Shown here: piece after piece, positions 32,090 to 41,540 of the stretch | Numbering within the stretch: the first letter of the stretch is position 1 | How the letters are laid out: every line of letters starts with the position of its first letter | Assembly (NCBI RefSeq): GCF_000167355.1 | Contig: NZ_AAEW02000013.1 | Location: forward strand, 1 to 64,000 | Length of the DNA stretch: 64,000 nt | Direction: 5' to 3' | Origin: Desulfuromonas acetoxidans DSM 684 | GTDB taxonomy: Bacteria; Desulfobacterota; Desulfuromonadia; Desulfuromonadales; Desulfuromonadaceae | Program-made: the position numbers and the translations under genes | The notes under the pieces: model-generated | Seen by the model: only the letters and a program-made list of their open reading frames with translations | Told to the model about the DNA's origin: nothing | Databases searched by the model: none

Positions 32090-32626
32090 CTATTTTTCGT
32101 CTGCCAGCGCACTGGTTTGTTCGCTCGCCTGCTGATTGGCAGCAATCTGAGTTTCAACCAGACGGTACAGCGTGTCGGGATGTTCAAGACAGGACAGGGT
32201 CAAACATCGCTCTGCCGCTTCAACATAGAGGTGACCAAGTTGAGCCCCCAGCATCGTCAGCCGTGCATAGCTCAACTGTTCGCTGGGCAGGGCAATCAGT
32301 CGGGCACGCCCCACGCCACATTGCACCAGCAACCGTTGGTCCGTAAGAGCATAAAACACCTGTTCCCATTCACGTCGGGCCGCCACCAGGCGGCCAAAGG
32401 ACAACCACAGCCCAATCAGGACAAACGGTAACGGAACCACAGACCAGGCCCACTGCTGCTGTTCCTCCATCAAGCCGACACCGGCCCATTGCCACCACAG
32501 CGCCACAATAAGAACGACAAAGCCAAACAGGGATTTTTGCCAATGGCGAAAAGTAAAGCAACGCGGTGCCGGACGGCCCTGCCATTGCACGGTTTCATGC
32601 TCGTTTAACCAGATATCCCAATTCAT
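32090..32626 (-). CDS. Membrane protein with bacterial PH-like domain
   Basis: 178 residues. Begins MNWDIWLNEHETVQWQGRP, then two membrane helices (about 31-50 and 60-80), followed by EQVFYALTDQRLLVQCGV and a beta-rich region to about residue 150; this resembles the membrane-anchored bPH_2/YdbS-type proteins, where YALTDQRLL is a typical phrase. Function unknown. It lies 32 bases after the M48-like gene and is likely co-transcribed with it. Confidence 0.65.
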   Translation of the reverse strand: MNWDIWLNEHETVQWQGRPAPRCFTFRHWQKSLFGFVVLIVALWWQWAGVGLMEEQQQWAWSVVPLPFVLIGLWLSFGRLVAARREWEQVFYALTDQRLLVQCGVGRARLIALPSEQLSYARLTMLGAQLGHLYVEAAERCLTLSCLEHPDTLYRLVETQIAANQQASEQTSALADEK

Positions 32627-32658
32627 GTTCTCTCCATATTAGCGATGCGCTAATCGCC

Positions 32659-33849
32659 TTATTGACGCTGCTGCAAGGCCCGACGTGCGGCCTTGCCCAA
32701 TCGGCCATGGGGATCGCCATCGACAACTTGTTGAAACAGCGGTTCAGCTTGTTGCCAATCGCCCTGGCGTTGATACAGTTCCGCCAACAGATAACTGCCC
32801 TGCACGGTCGGCAAAAGCGCCTGGCTTGCACGCAACTCTTTTTCAGCCAGCCCAAACTGCTCAAGTTGCAGTGCAACATACCCCAACCCCAGACGACTGC
32901 GGTAATAGCCCCCATCCAGGCGCACAGCGCGCTGCAAATGATGTTTGGCGCTGTTCAGCTCACCAACTTTAAGATAGGCCAACCCCAATCCAGTGAGAAT
33001 CTGACTCTGATCCGGAGACTGGGTCGCTGCCTGCAGATACAGGCCTATGGCCTGGGGAAAATGATCCAGACGTTCCTGTTCCACCCCCTGCTCAAAGACG
33101 ACATAACCCGGCACCAGCGCCATGAGCACATTGTGCATGTCATCAAAGGAAACAGCAGACAATGGCTCTGGCGGGGGAGGCAAAACCGGCAACACGGTAG
33201 CACTGCCATTGGGGTGGCGCTCTATCCAGCCGTCACGGCAAAGTGCGGCACTTAAAACAGCAGCCTGTCCCATTGGGCCAACCTGCTGCTGCCAGAGAGC
33301 CTGCGCCTGTGTCTCCTCTTCGAATGAATAATGGTGCTGTAACATATAATCCGCCAGTTGCTGACCACGAATCACCGTGCTGTCGTTACCAGCCGTGGTT
33401 GTGATCGGCTGCTCAAAAGCCTCTTCAGTGGCGCTACGCGCCAGATGGTCGAGAGCAAGATGTGCCATTGCATGCCCCAGCGCAGCGGCCAGTTCTTGCT
33501 CTGAGTCTACCGCAGCAAGAAAACCACGGTAGACCAACACGGTCTGCCCCGGAACCGCCAGCAGGTCACAGGCTGGATCATTGACCACCAGCACCTGCCA
33601 GTCCTGGTTCCGGTAGCCCTCATAGGTCGCCAGACGACGAACCAAACTGTCGAGATAATTTTGAATCGTTTCATCGTTTAACCGGCCACCATGCTTCTGA
33701 ACCAGATAGCGTGCCGCATCCGCCCCGGCACGTTTGACCTGCACCACTGTTGTGACGTTTTTTTTCTGCCAGGGATGTGGCAGGGTTTGGGGAAGACACG
33801 CTGTTACAGTAAACATGACGAACATCCACACAACGAAACGTTTAACCAT
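32659..33849 (-). CDS. M48-like pseudoprotease lipoprotein with TPR repeats
   Basis: 396 residues. Lipoprotein signal with lipobox VTAC (Cys18). The region DPACDLLAVPGQTVLVYRGFLAAVDSEQEL leads (here quoted in two parts: VPGQTVLVYRGFL, DSEQELAAALGH) into the expected M48 zinc motif, but this reads HAMAH (126-130) instead of HExxH: the catalytic glutamate is alanine. A following EEET (177-180) may be the former third-ligand region. From about 250 a series of TPR-like helical pairs follows (AIGLYLQAATQSPDQSQIL, AKHHLQRAVRLDGGYYRSR). Probably a non-enzymatic envelope scaffold derived from BepA/YfgC-type proteases. RBS GAGGA. Confidence 0.8.
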   Translation of the reverse strand: MVKRFVVWMFVMFTVTACLPQTLPHPWQKKNVTTVVQVKRAGADAARYLVQKHGGRLNDETIQNYLDSLVRRLATYEGYRNQDWQVLVVNDPACDLLAVPGQTVLVYRGFLAAVDSEQELAAALGHAMAHLALDHLARSATEEAFEQPITTTAGNDSTVIRGQQLADYMLQHHYSFEEETQAQALWQQQVGPMGQAAVLSAALCRDGWIERHPNGSATVLPVLPPPPEPLSAVSFDDMHNVLMALVPGYVVFEQGVEQERLDHFPQAIGLYLQAATQSPDQSQILTGLGLAYLKVGELNSAKHHLQRAVRLDGGYYRSRLGLGYVALQLEQFGLAEKELRASQALLPTVQGSYLLAELYQRQGDWQQAEPLFQQVVDGDPHGRLGKAARRALQQRQ

Positions 33850-34024
33850 AGGGTCCTCACAAGGTATTGAGTTTTATCGGTGAACGGGTAGTTTAATGTG
33901 CTGATCGGGCCCCTGCAACCGCCAATCTTACACGGTTGAAACCATTTTTTAATGGTATTGCAGCTATGCTTGGTGTATTGTGGCGCGGTTTTGCCTATTT
34001 ACGCCGTTTAAGGAGATACACCGC

Positions 34025-35833
34025 ATGAGCGCCGAGATCAGAAACATCGCTATTATTGCCCACGTCGACCACGGAAAAACAACCCTGGTCGATGCCATGC
34101 TTCATCAATCGGGAGTCTTTCGCTCCAATCAGGTCATTACCGAAAGGATCATGGACAGCAACGATCTTGAAAAAGAGCGTGGCATCACCATTCTTTCAAA
34201 AAACCTGTGTATTGAACATAACGGCGTCAAAATCAATGTCGTCGACACCCCGGGCCACGCCGACTTCGGCGGCGAAGTAGAGCGGGTGTTAAAGATGGTC
34301 GACTCGGTTCTGCTACTGGTCGATGCGTTTGACGGCCCCATGCCGCAAACCCGTTTTGTTCTGAAAAAATCACTCGACCTCGGCCTCAAGCCGATCGTCG
34401 TTATCAACAAGATCGACCGTCCTGGTGCCCGCCCGGAAGAGGTGGTGGATATGGTATTCGATCTGTTCTGCGAACTCGACGCCAATGAAGAACAACTGGA
34501 GTTCCCCATTGTTTATGCCAGCGCCAAAAGCGGTTATGCCCGTTTTGAGCCGGGTGATGACAATATGGATCTGGAGCCGTTGTTTGACACCATCAAGCAA
34601 AACGTTCCCGCCCCGGAAGGCAACCCGGATGCGCCGTTCCAGTTTCTGGTCACCAGCATCGACTACAATGATTATATCGGCCGCATTGCCACCGGTAAAA
34701 TTTTCAACGGCAGCATCAAGGAGGGCGATACGGTCGCTCGCATTGACAAAGACGGCAACATCAAGCGGGGCCGAATTTCGAAGCTGATCGGCTACCAGGG
34801 TCTGCAACAGGTCAGCATCGAGCAAGCCAGCGCCGGTGACATTGTCACCATCGCCGGGTTTGAAGAGATCAGCATCAGCGAATCTCTGGCCTGTGTCGAC
34901 GATCCGCAGCCCCTGCCTTACGTCAACATCGATGAGCCGACTCTGTCGATGAACTTTATCGTCAACAGCTCCCCCTTTGCCGGCAACGAGGGCAAGTACG
35001 TGACCTCGCGCAATATCTTCGAGCGTTTGCAGAAAGAGCTGCGCACTAACGTCTCTCTGCGCGTCGAAGAAACCGACAATACCGATACCTTCAAGGTTTC
35101 CGGTCGTGGTGAACTGCACCTGTCAATTCTGATTGAAAACATGCGTCGTGAAGGCTTTGAACTGGCCGTGTCCAAACCTGAAGTTATCTTCAAAGAGGAG
35201 AACGGCCAACGTCTCGAACCTATCGAGTACCTGTGCATTGACGTCCCCGAGGAATTTCAGGGAACGGTCATTGAAAAACTCGGTCGCCGCAAGGCTGAGT
35301 TGGCCTCTATGAAGCAGATGGACGGCACCAACCGCCTCGAATTCAACATCCCGGCTCGCGGTCTGATCGGTTTCCGTACTGAATTTATGACCGATACCCG
35401 CGGCACTGGCACCATGTCTCACAGCTTTGTCGAATACGCTCCCTACAAAGGGGAGATCGACAGCCGCAAAAACGGTGTCCTGATTGCCATGGATGCAGGT
35501 GAAACAGTCGCCTACTCTCTGTTCAATCTGCAGGATCGCGGTATTTTGTTTGTTGCCCCGGGAACCAAGGTGTATGAGGGCATGATCATCGGCCAACACG
35601 CCAAGGAAAACGACCTGGTGGTCAATGCCAATAAAGGTAAGAAGCTCACCAATGTCCGGGCATCAGGCAGTGACGACGCCATTCGTCTGACACCGCCGAA
35701 TATTCTCAGTCTGGAGCAGGCACTGGAATACATTGCCGACGATGAGTTGGTGGAAGTCACGCCGGAATCGATCCGACTGAGAAAGAAAATCCTCGACGCT
35801 AACGAGCGGAAAAAGTCCGAAAAAAAGAAATAA
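34025..35833 (+). CDS. typA: Translational GTPase TypA/BipA
   Basis: 602 residues. Ribosome-binding GTPase of the EF-G group, needed in stress or low temperature and in 50S assembly. G1 [11 protein letters not shown]2 ERGITI, G3 [11 protein letters not shown]4 NKIDRPGA and the C-terminal BipA-specific domain with basic tail are all visible. AAGGAG precedes the ATG at 34025; an earlier start adds 15 unrelated residues. Monocistronic with a strong terminator. Confidence 0.97.
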   Translation: MSAEIRNIAIIAHVDHGKTTLVDAMLHQSGVFRSNQVITERIMDSNDLEKERGITILSKNLCIEHNGVKINVVDTPGHADFGGEVERVLKMVDSVLLLVDAFDGPMPQTRFVLKKSLDLGLKPIVVINKIDRPGARPEEVVDMVFDLFCELDANEEQLEFPIVYASAKSGYARFEPGDDNMDLEPLFDTIKQNVPAPEGNPDAPFQFLVTSIDYNDYIGRIATGKIFNGSIKEGDTVARIDKDGNIKRGRISKLIGYQGLQQVSIEQASAGDIVTIAGFEEISISESLACVDDPQPLPYVNIDEPTLSMNFIVNSSPFAGNEGKYVTSRNIFERLQKELRTNVSLRVEETDNTDTFKVSGRGELHLSILIENMRREGFELAVSKPEVIFKEENGQRLEPIEYLCIDVPEEFQGTVIEKLGRRKAELASMKQMDGTNRLEFNIPARGLIGFRTEFMTDTRGTGTMSHSFVEYAPYKGEIDSRKNGVLIAMDAGETVAYSLFNLQDRGILFVAPGTKVYEGMIIGQHAKENDLVVNANKGKKLTNVRASGSDDAIRLTPPNILSLEQALEYIADDELVEVTPESIRLRKKILDANERKKSEKKK

Positions 35834-35837
35834 ACAC

Positions 35838-35873
35838 AACAACGGGCAGCTTTTCACGAAGCTGCCCGTTGTT
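35838..35873. terminator. Bidirectional terminator after typA
   Basis: Fifteen-base perfect stem, AACAACGGGCAGCTT / AAGCTGCCCGTTGTT, between convergent typA and the histidine kinase gene, with T tract on the plus side. Confidence 0.93.
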
Positions 35874-35899
35874 TTATGCGGCCTTTATTTCGTCACACT

Positions 35900-37939
35900 C
35901 TACGAACACCCTATCGCGCCAATTGGCTCAATAGGCAGACGCACCGTGATACACGTTCCCTGCCCCGGCACACTCTGAACCTCAATCGTCCCGCTGTGGG
36001 CCTCGACAATATTCTTGACGATCGACATCCCCAGCCCCAAGCCACCAGGCGCGGTATCTGAGGAATCCACCCGATAAAATTTATCAAAAACCCGTTCCAC
36101 CTGCTTCGGCGTCATGCCGATGCCATGGTCCTCAACCTCGATGACATAGACATCATCGTCACGGTGACCACGAACAAAAACCTGGCACGACTCCGATGAA
36201 AACTTCACGGCATTGCTGAGCAGATTATCCATCACCTGCTCAAGTTTTTTTTCATCCGCCCACAGCACAACCTCCTCGCTGTCGAGTTCGAGGGCCACGG
36301 TAAAATCCTGACGGTATTGATAGCCCCCCACGGCACGGCACAACAGGCTGTTAATATCACACGAGGCCCGTGACAACGCAATTAAACACCCGGAGTGAAC
36401 ACGGCTTAAATCAAGCAGATCAGCAACAATCCCTTCGAGGCGACAGGCTTTTTCATAAATGGTTGTCAACACCCGATTCTGTTCTTTGGGTTCAATCACA
36501 TTGAATTCTTCCGGATGGAGCAACAACTCGGTGTAGCCCATCACTGCGGTCAACGGTGTACGCAACTCATGGGCTGCAGTGCTGATAAATTCATTTTTCA
36601 TCCGGTCAAGCTCTCGCTCGCGGGTGACATCGCGAACAATGGTGATGGTACGGCTGCGGTTGCCGTGCTGAGCTTGCACCACAGCAGTCCGCGCCTGAAT
36701 GGTACGCCCCTGTTGTTCGCCAACCCCTTCCACCACCCATTCCACAGCGCCGCAATCATCCCCCTGCTCAAAAACCCGCGACAGATAGCGACTCGATTCC
36801 GGAGACGCCAGCACCGTATCGATGGCCTGCAGATAGGATTGATCAAGGCTGGTTCCCAATAACTGTTCCGCGGCGCGATTCATCAAAATGACCCGATTAT
36901 CCCGATTGGCGACGATCAGGCCGTCAGCCACGGACTTGAGAATGGCATCCACATTGTCGCGGCTGATCTCGGCTTCAAACAGAGCACGTTGCAATTGGGC
37001 GGTGCGCTGCTGGACCTGGCGTTTGAGCAGGCGGTTCCAGGCAAACACCCAGACCATAACAACCAGTGCGCCGATCACCAGAGCGGCCAGAATCAACCAC
37101 ATCCGGCGGCTGATCGGGTGCTGCTGGGGCAGTGGCTGAACCCAGGAGCGGATCAAGGACTGGCGCTGCTGCGCATCAATCGTATCAAGAGCTTTTTGCA
37201 GGATGGAGCGCAATTGCGGCCAGTCTTTACGCACAGCAAAAGCCCACCGGTAAATTTCTCCGGTTTCGCCGACCACATGCAGGTTGGTAATGCCCTCTCT
37301 CTCCAAGGCATAGGCTGCCGTTCCGAGATTGCCGACAAACACATCAACTCGCCCAAAAGCGACTTTTCGCAAGCCGGTGGCCGTATCCGGCACCACATCA
37401 AGCATAATCTCGGGATAATCGCGCGACAGCAGTTCATGTCCAGTATAGCCCTCGACCAGTGCAACGGTTTTGCCGCGCAGATCAGCCAGAGTATAGGTTT
37501 GTGTCACGGATTTATGGGCGACAATGACCCCAGGAAACTGCAGAAAGGGCTCGGTAAAGTGCAGATATTCGTTGCGCTGCGGCGTCTGTACCACAGCACC
37601 GAGCATATCCAATTGCTGGTTGCGAATACCGTCAAGAATCTGCGGCCAGTTGTCCTTCTGCACCCGCTGGAAATGAATCCCCAATCGCCGCTCAAGCACC
37701 GCTATAAAATCAGCTGCGATACCACGATAAACACCCTGACGGTCAAAAAATTCCACCGGAGCAAAATCGGGATCCGGTGCGAGAAGGATTGTCGGATGTT
37801 CGGCCAGCCAGGCTTTTTCCTCATCGGTCAAAGGTGTCATTAAGGAGTCCACCGCCGTTGCCGCGGCTGCGGTAGACGTAGCAACGGACACAACCAGAAC
37901 ACACCATCCTGCAATGATCCACACCAACCATCGTTTCAT
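35900..37939 (-). CDS. Hybrid-type sensor histidine kinase with periplasmic solute-binding domain
   Basis: 679 residues. Signal peptide or first membrane helix (about 1-28), then a periplasmic SBP_bac_3 ligand-binding domain (DFAPVEFFDRQGVYRGIAAD through IYRWAFAVRKDWPQL, about 40-265), a membrane helix (MWLILAALVIGALVVMVWVF), a PAS domain (SVADGLIVANRDNRVILMN), HisKA with phosphoacceptor His in STAAHELRTPLTAVMGY, and HATPase motifs NLLSNAVKFSS, DHGIGM, GLGLGMSIV. No receiver domain and no response regulator gene nearby. It starts 30 bases after the copper oxidase gene, so the two are likely co-expressed; ligand unknown. Confidence 0.92.
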   Translation of the reverse strand: MKRWLVWIIAGWCVLVVSVATSTAAAATAVDSLMTPLTDEEKAWLAEHPTILLAPDPDFAPVEFFDRQGVYRGIAADFIAVLERRLGIHFQRVQKDNWPQILDGIRNQQLDMLGAVVQTPQRNEYLHFTEPFLQFPGVIVAHKSVTQTYTLADLRGKTVALVEGYTGHELLSRDYPEIMLDVVPDTATGLRKVAFGRVDVFVGNLGTAAYALEREGITNLHVVGETGEIYRWAFAVRKDWPQLRSILQKALDTIDAQQRQSLIRSWVQPLPQQHPISRRMWLILAALVIGALVVMVWVFAWNRLLKRQVQQRTAQLQRALFEAEISRDNVDAILKSVADGLIVANRDNRVILMNRAAEQLLGTSLDQSYLQAIDTVLASPESSRYLSRVFEQGDDCGAVEWVVEGVGEQQGRTIQARTAVVQAQHGNRSRTITIVRDVTRERELDRMKNEFISTAAHELRTPLTAVMGYTELLLHPEEFNVIEPKEQNRVLTTIYEKACRLEGIVADLLDLSRVHSGCLIALSRASCDINSLLCRAVGGYQYRQDFTVALELDSEEVVLWADEKKLEQVMDNLLSNAVKFSSESCQVFVRGHRDDDVYVIEVEDHGIGMTPKQVERVFDKFYRVDSSDTAPGGLGLGMSIVKNIVEAHSGTIEVQSVPGQGTCITVRLPIEPIGAIGCS

Positions 37940-37969
37940 GAATTCTCCAACCCGACGAAGAGGCCCCCG

Positions 37970-40318
37970 TTAAAACCGCATCTGCACACCACCGCCCCAA
38001 CCGTGGTCCGAATGCCATTGCACCTTCGCGGACAGTGCTTTGGTCACAAGATAGCTCAATCCTGTTTGACCGCTCCATTTCTCGCGGCTGTCATATTCCG
38101 CTTCACCGAACGCCGAAAGGCGTGGCGTTAATTCCAGCTCTTTGTCGAACAGCACCCGGCCACCACCATCACTGTCCAGCCACAGCCGGGTTGTCAAATT
38201 CATCGGCAGCAGATATTCGGCTCCGGCAACACCGCGCGTCTTATCCAGAGTATCATTATAGCCGGAAAGATTGGCTCCAGCCAGTAGCGACAAGAAGCGA
38301 TTGATGTAACGCCGATAAAGCACCTCCCCCTCCCATTCCGTCTCTCCCACCTTGCCCCAACCCACTTCCCAATCTGCCGTCAGGGTATTGAAGGTATTGG
38401 TCAGCGTCAGGTTCCCTTCAGTCATCTGGCTGAGAACATCGACATCGGCCCAAGCATACCATGGGTCATGATAAAGACGTTGTCGCAGCCCCTGAAGGTT
38501 TTCCGGCAACGCAAAGTTTTCATAATGGACCATGCGCGCCATGCCGCTCTCCATGTGGTAGAGCAGGTGACAATGGAAAAACCAGTCGCCAACCTCATTG
38601 GCATCAAATTCGATCACCGTCGTACTCATCGGTTCGACAATCACCGTATGCTTGAGCGGTGAGCGGTCCCCTTGGCCATTGATGACGCGAAAAAAATGGC
38701 CGTGCAGGTGCATGGGATGGTACATCATGGTGCGATTGACCATCATGAAACGCACCACTTCACCCTGACGGATACGGATATCATCACCGGCGGACAACGG
38801 CCGGTTATTGAGCAACCACACGTAGCGTTGCATATCACCATCCAGAGTCAGGCGAATATCGCGATGAGGACGATCGATGGCAAACGCGGTCGATTGCGGG
38901 GCCTGAAGTTTTTTATAGGGCGGCGCCGGGCGTTGCGCCGATATGCCGTCCACAGCCAGAGTCGCAGCCGATGAAACATCAGCTGCCATGGGGTAATAAT
39001 TGCCAGCAAAACGGTTGCCAATCCGCCCTGCTGCCGATGCGGGTTGAGCATGGTCCTTCGTGGCTGACAGCATGGCCATGGCCGGCATCTCCATAGGACC
39101 TTTTTTCATTTCGTTCGCTGACATCGTGGCGTCTGCGTCCATGCCAGTCCTATTCTGTGACATCCCCATAGCCGGCATAGTGTCCATTTCGCCCATCCCG
39201 GCCATTCCGGCCATCCCGGGCGCATCAAACGCACCACGCAAAACAGCACGGTCCGGCATGCCCATGCTTCCGGATGGGGTCCAGGCAAAAATCTTGGCAA
39301 AAGACAACCCGCCCATGGCACGGTAGACATCCGGGTCAGCCACCGCGGCAGCCGCATGATGTTCACCTCGCCCAAGCCAAACTGAGGCATAGGCTGAGCC
39401 GTCATGTGCCGTCGCCCGCAACTCATAAGCCCCCAACTGCGGCACATCGACCAGCACATCGTATGTCTCAGCCACACCGATCAACAGACGGGCCACGGAA
39501 ACCGGCTGGACATCCTGGCCATCCGCAGCAACAATCGTCATGGTTCCGGTTGCGGATTCCACATAAAAAAACGATGTCGCCGAACCGTTCACCAACCGCA
39601 AACGATACCGATGCCCTGCCGCTTCAGGAATCAGAGTCGCCGGTTGACCATTGGCCAAAAAGCGATCATAGGCGACATCGGCAATATCCATCGGCGGCAT
39701 GCGCTGCAGTTCGCGCGTGAAAAAATCGCCCAGGCGACCAACGCGAGCGGCACCAAATAAGCTCTGTCCCTTGCCCTTGGCAACGGCATACCATTCACTG
39801 CCACGCTTCAGGGTTCGTAGAACGGCATGTGGGTCTTCATGAGTCCAGTCGGAGAACAGCACCACGGATTCATACCGGTGCTGCTGTTGGCGTGGATGGA
39901 TCACAATCGCACCATAGACGCCCCGCTGCTCCTGCAATGCACTGTGTGAGTGATACCAGTAGGTACCCTTTTGACGGATATCAAACTCATAGGTAAATGT
40001 CGTTCCCGGAGCAATGGCCGGAAAACTGATGTTGGGAACCCCATCCATTCCCGGCGGCAATAAGATCCCATGCCAATGGATTGAGGTCGGCACAGACATC
40101 TCATTACGGACATGAATGCGAGCATGATCGCCTTCGTTAAAGGTCAGAACCGGTCCGGGAATCCCCCCATTGACGGTCATCGCATCAGCAGTCACGCCAT
40201 CGAGAGTCACGGCTTGGCGTGAAATCGTCAAGGAATATTCTACCGTAGCACCACGAGCCGGAGCCACGACGAGAGGCCCGAACATCGCCGCCAGAATCAG
40301 AGCTATCCCTAGGCGCAT
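37970..40318 (-). CDS. Multicopper oxidase (CopA-like) fused to a CopB-like outer-membrane barrel
   Basis: 782 residues. Signal peptide to about residue 25. Three cupredoxin domains with copper ligands SIHWHGI, YWYHSHSALQ, HPMHLHGHFF and FFHCHLLYHMESGM (type 1 copper Cys/His/Met intact). Between domains 2 and 3 lies a Met-rich stretch (MAGMAGMGEMDTMPAMGM and more, about 365-425) able to bind copper. After the oxidase ends (about residue 600) about 180 residues of alternating aromatic beta strands (EWEGEVLYRRYINRFLSLL and on) end in VQMRF, typical of outer-membrane barrels and similar to CopB. RBS AAGGAG; ATG preferred over the adjacent TTG. A copper tolerance or Cu(I) oxidation role is expected. 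Confidence 0.85.
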   Translation of the reverse strand: MRLGIALILAAMFGPLVVAPARGATVEYSLTISRQAVTLDGVTADAMTVNGGIPGPVLTFNEGDHARIHVRNEMSVPTSIHWHGILLPPGMDGVPNISFPAIAPGTTFTYEFDIRQKGTYWYHSHSALQEQRGVYGAIVIHPRQQQHRYESVVLFSDWTHEDPHAVLRTLKRGSEWYAVAKGKGQSLFGAARVGRLGDFFTRELQRMPPMDIADVAYDRFLANGQPATLIPEAAGHRYRLRLVNGSATSFFYVESATGTMTIVAADGQDVQPVSVARLLIGVAETYDVLVDVPQLGAYELRATAHDGSAYASVWLGRGEHHAAAAVADPDVYRAMGGLSFAKIFAWTPSGSMGMPDRAVLRGAFDAPGMAGMAGMGEMDTMPAMGMSQNRTGMDADATMSANEMKKGPMEMPAMAMLSATKDHAQPASAAGRIGNRFAGNYYPMAADVSSAATLAVDGISAQRPAPPYKKLQAPQSTAFAIDRPHRDIRLTLDGDMQRYVWLLNNRPLSAGDDIRIRQGEVVRFMMVNRTMMYHPMHLHGHFFRVINGQGDRSPLKHTVIVEPMSTTVIEFDANEVGDWFFHCHLLYHMESGMARMVHYENFALPENLQGLRQRLYHDPWYAWADVDVLSQMTEGNLTLTNTFNTLTADWEVGWGKVGETEWEGEVLYRRYINRFLSLLAGANLSGYNDTLDKTRGVAGAEYLLPMNLTTRLWLDSDGGGRVLFDKELELTPRLSAFGEAEYDSREKWSGQTGLSYLVTKALSAKVQWHSDHGWGGGVQMRF

Positions 40319-40578
40319 CAAATTCTCCTTTCTGGTTTGGAAACAATAACTTTCATTTCACATTAACAGCTTTAGACACTTTCACAACCATCCCTGCAGC
40401 AAACACTCGAACCACAAAACAGTCCTCGCAAAATGGGGCGATACGATACTGGACGCCAAGTAGCATTTTTGATACTATCCCGGCAAGTTATCGGTAAAAC
40501 CAAGGGGCATGCAGTCAACATATTCTTTGACTCGCCGATCAAGCAATCGGTCGACGCTGGTCAGACACAGGGGGAGGC

Positions 40579-41133
40579 GTGGAAGAGTTACTCAGCACCA
40601 AGGAGCAGGCGATTCTTCTTGATATCGCTCGAACAGCCATCGTCAGCCATGTGCGCCATTCGGAGGTCTGTGTCGTGCCACGGGAAGAACGACGCCTGAA
40701 CATCAAGCGCGGCTGCTTTGTCACCATCAAACAGGACGGCAACCTACGCGGTTGCATCGGCAATTTCCAATCGGAAATTCCGCTCTTCAAAGAAGTTTCA
40801 CAAATGGCCGTTGCCTCATCGAGTAACGACCCGCGTTTTTACCCCATGAAAGAGGAGGATCTGGACAATTTCTCACTGCAGATTTCAGTCCTGTCTCCAC
40901 TGGTAAAAATCGCCACCCCGGACGACATTGAGGTGGGTAAGCACGGCATTTACATGGAAAAAAGTCATTACCGCGGAGTCCTGTTGCCACAGGTGGCGAC
41001 GGAAAACCGCTGGGATCGCACCACCTTTCTCAGCCAGACCTGCCTCAAAGCCGGTCTGCCGCCGGAGGCCTGGCAGGATGGCGATACCGACATCTACATC
41101 TTCAGCGCCCAGATTTTTGGCGAAGAGCACTAA
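40579..41133 (+). CDS. AMMECR1 / AmmeMemoRadiSam system protein A
   Basis: 184 residues. The conserved family core is present: FVTIKQDGNLRGCIGNFQS (about 49-67), EVSQMAVASSSNDPRFYPM and VLLPQVATENRWDRTTFLSQTC. Such proteins belong to the AmmeMemoRadiSam set (A, Memo-like B, radical SAM C), whose function is not fixed. Only A is found here. The start is a GTG with GGGGAGG very close upstream, so initiation may be inefficient. It diverges from the copper oxidase gene. Confidence 0.88.
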   Translation: MEELLSTKEQAILLDIARTAIVSHVRHSEVCVVPREERRLNIKRGCFVTIKQDGNLRGCIGNFQSEIPLFKEVSQMAVASSSNDPRFYPMKEEDLDNFSLQISVLSPLVKIATPDDIEVGKHGIYMEKSHYRGVLLPQVATENRWDRTTFLSQTCLKAGLPPEAWQDGDTDIYIFSAQIFGEEH

Positions 41134-41164
41134 TCGCCAGGGACTGCTGACCGGATTCAAAACA

Positions 41165-41197
41165 AAAAAGGGAAAACCGCCACGGTTTTCCCTTTTT
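41165..41197. terminator. Bidirectional terminator
   Basis: Fifteen-base perfect stem AAAAAGGGAAAACCG / CGGTTTTCCCTTTTT around CCA, between the convergent AMMECR1 gene and the YgbA-like gene. Confidence 0.95.
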
Positions 41198-41203
41198 CAT
41201 TGA

Positions 41204-41533
41204 TCAGAAGAAGTCGTGCCACAACCAATCCAGCCGTCCCCGTTTGACAAAGTGGATGCCACTGAATTTCATCACCTGGCGGATGCGCTCTCGCATTTGC
41301 GGACGATAGCAATGGACCGGGCAGTCCTTGCAGGCCGGTTTCGGATTGAGCGGACACCGCTGCAAGCGTTGCAACGCATAATCCAGCAACTCAGCACATT
41401 CAGTGCAATAGTGCCGGCCCTGATCTTCGCGTGCAACAGAGACACCTGCGTTGAGATGATTCTGTCGGCAAAACGTGGCAATGAAGACACGCAGCACTTT
41501 TTCATCTTTGGCAAGCCGCTTCGCAGAAGTCAT
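41204..41533 (-). CDS. YgbA-like nitrous oxide-stimulated promoter family protein
   Basis: 109 residues. Matches the family represented by E. coli YgbA: FIATFCRQNHL, YCTECAELLDYALQRLQRCP, PACKDCPVHCYRPQMRERI and VMKFSGIHF. The cysteines (CxxC, C, CxxCxxxC) suggest metal or thiol chemistry. E. coli ygbA is under NO-responsive control and protects against nitrosative stress. The ATG at 41533 is seven bases after the preceding stop, RBS GGAG close by. Last gene of a five-gene operon; terminator follows. Its company is the main link of this operon to NO. Confidence 0.85.
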   Translation of the reverse strand: MTSAKRLAKDEKVLRVFIATFCRQNHLNAGVSVAREDQGRHYCTECAELLDYALQRLQRCPLNPKPACKDCPVHCYRPQMRERIRQVMKFSGIHFVKRGRLDWLWHDFF

Positions 41534-41540
41534 CTCCGCA

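Noticed and set aside
37970-40318. Frameshift splitting oxidase and barrel
   Set aside because: The frame is continuous with no stop and no internal ribosome binding site near the junction, so a fusion is the simpler reading.
40319-40578. Copper-responsive operator or riboswitch between the divergent copper oxidase and AMMECR1 genes
   Set aside because: No palindrome of the CueR or CopR type or conserved RNA fold was recognised.
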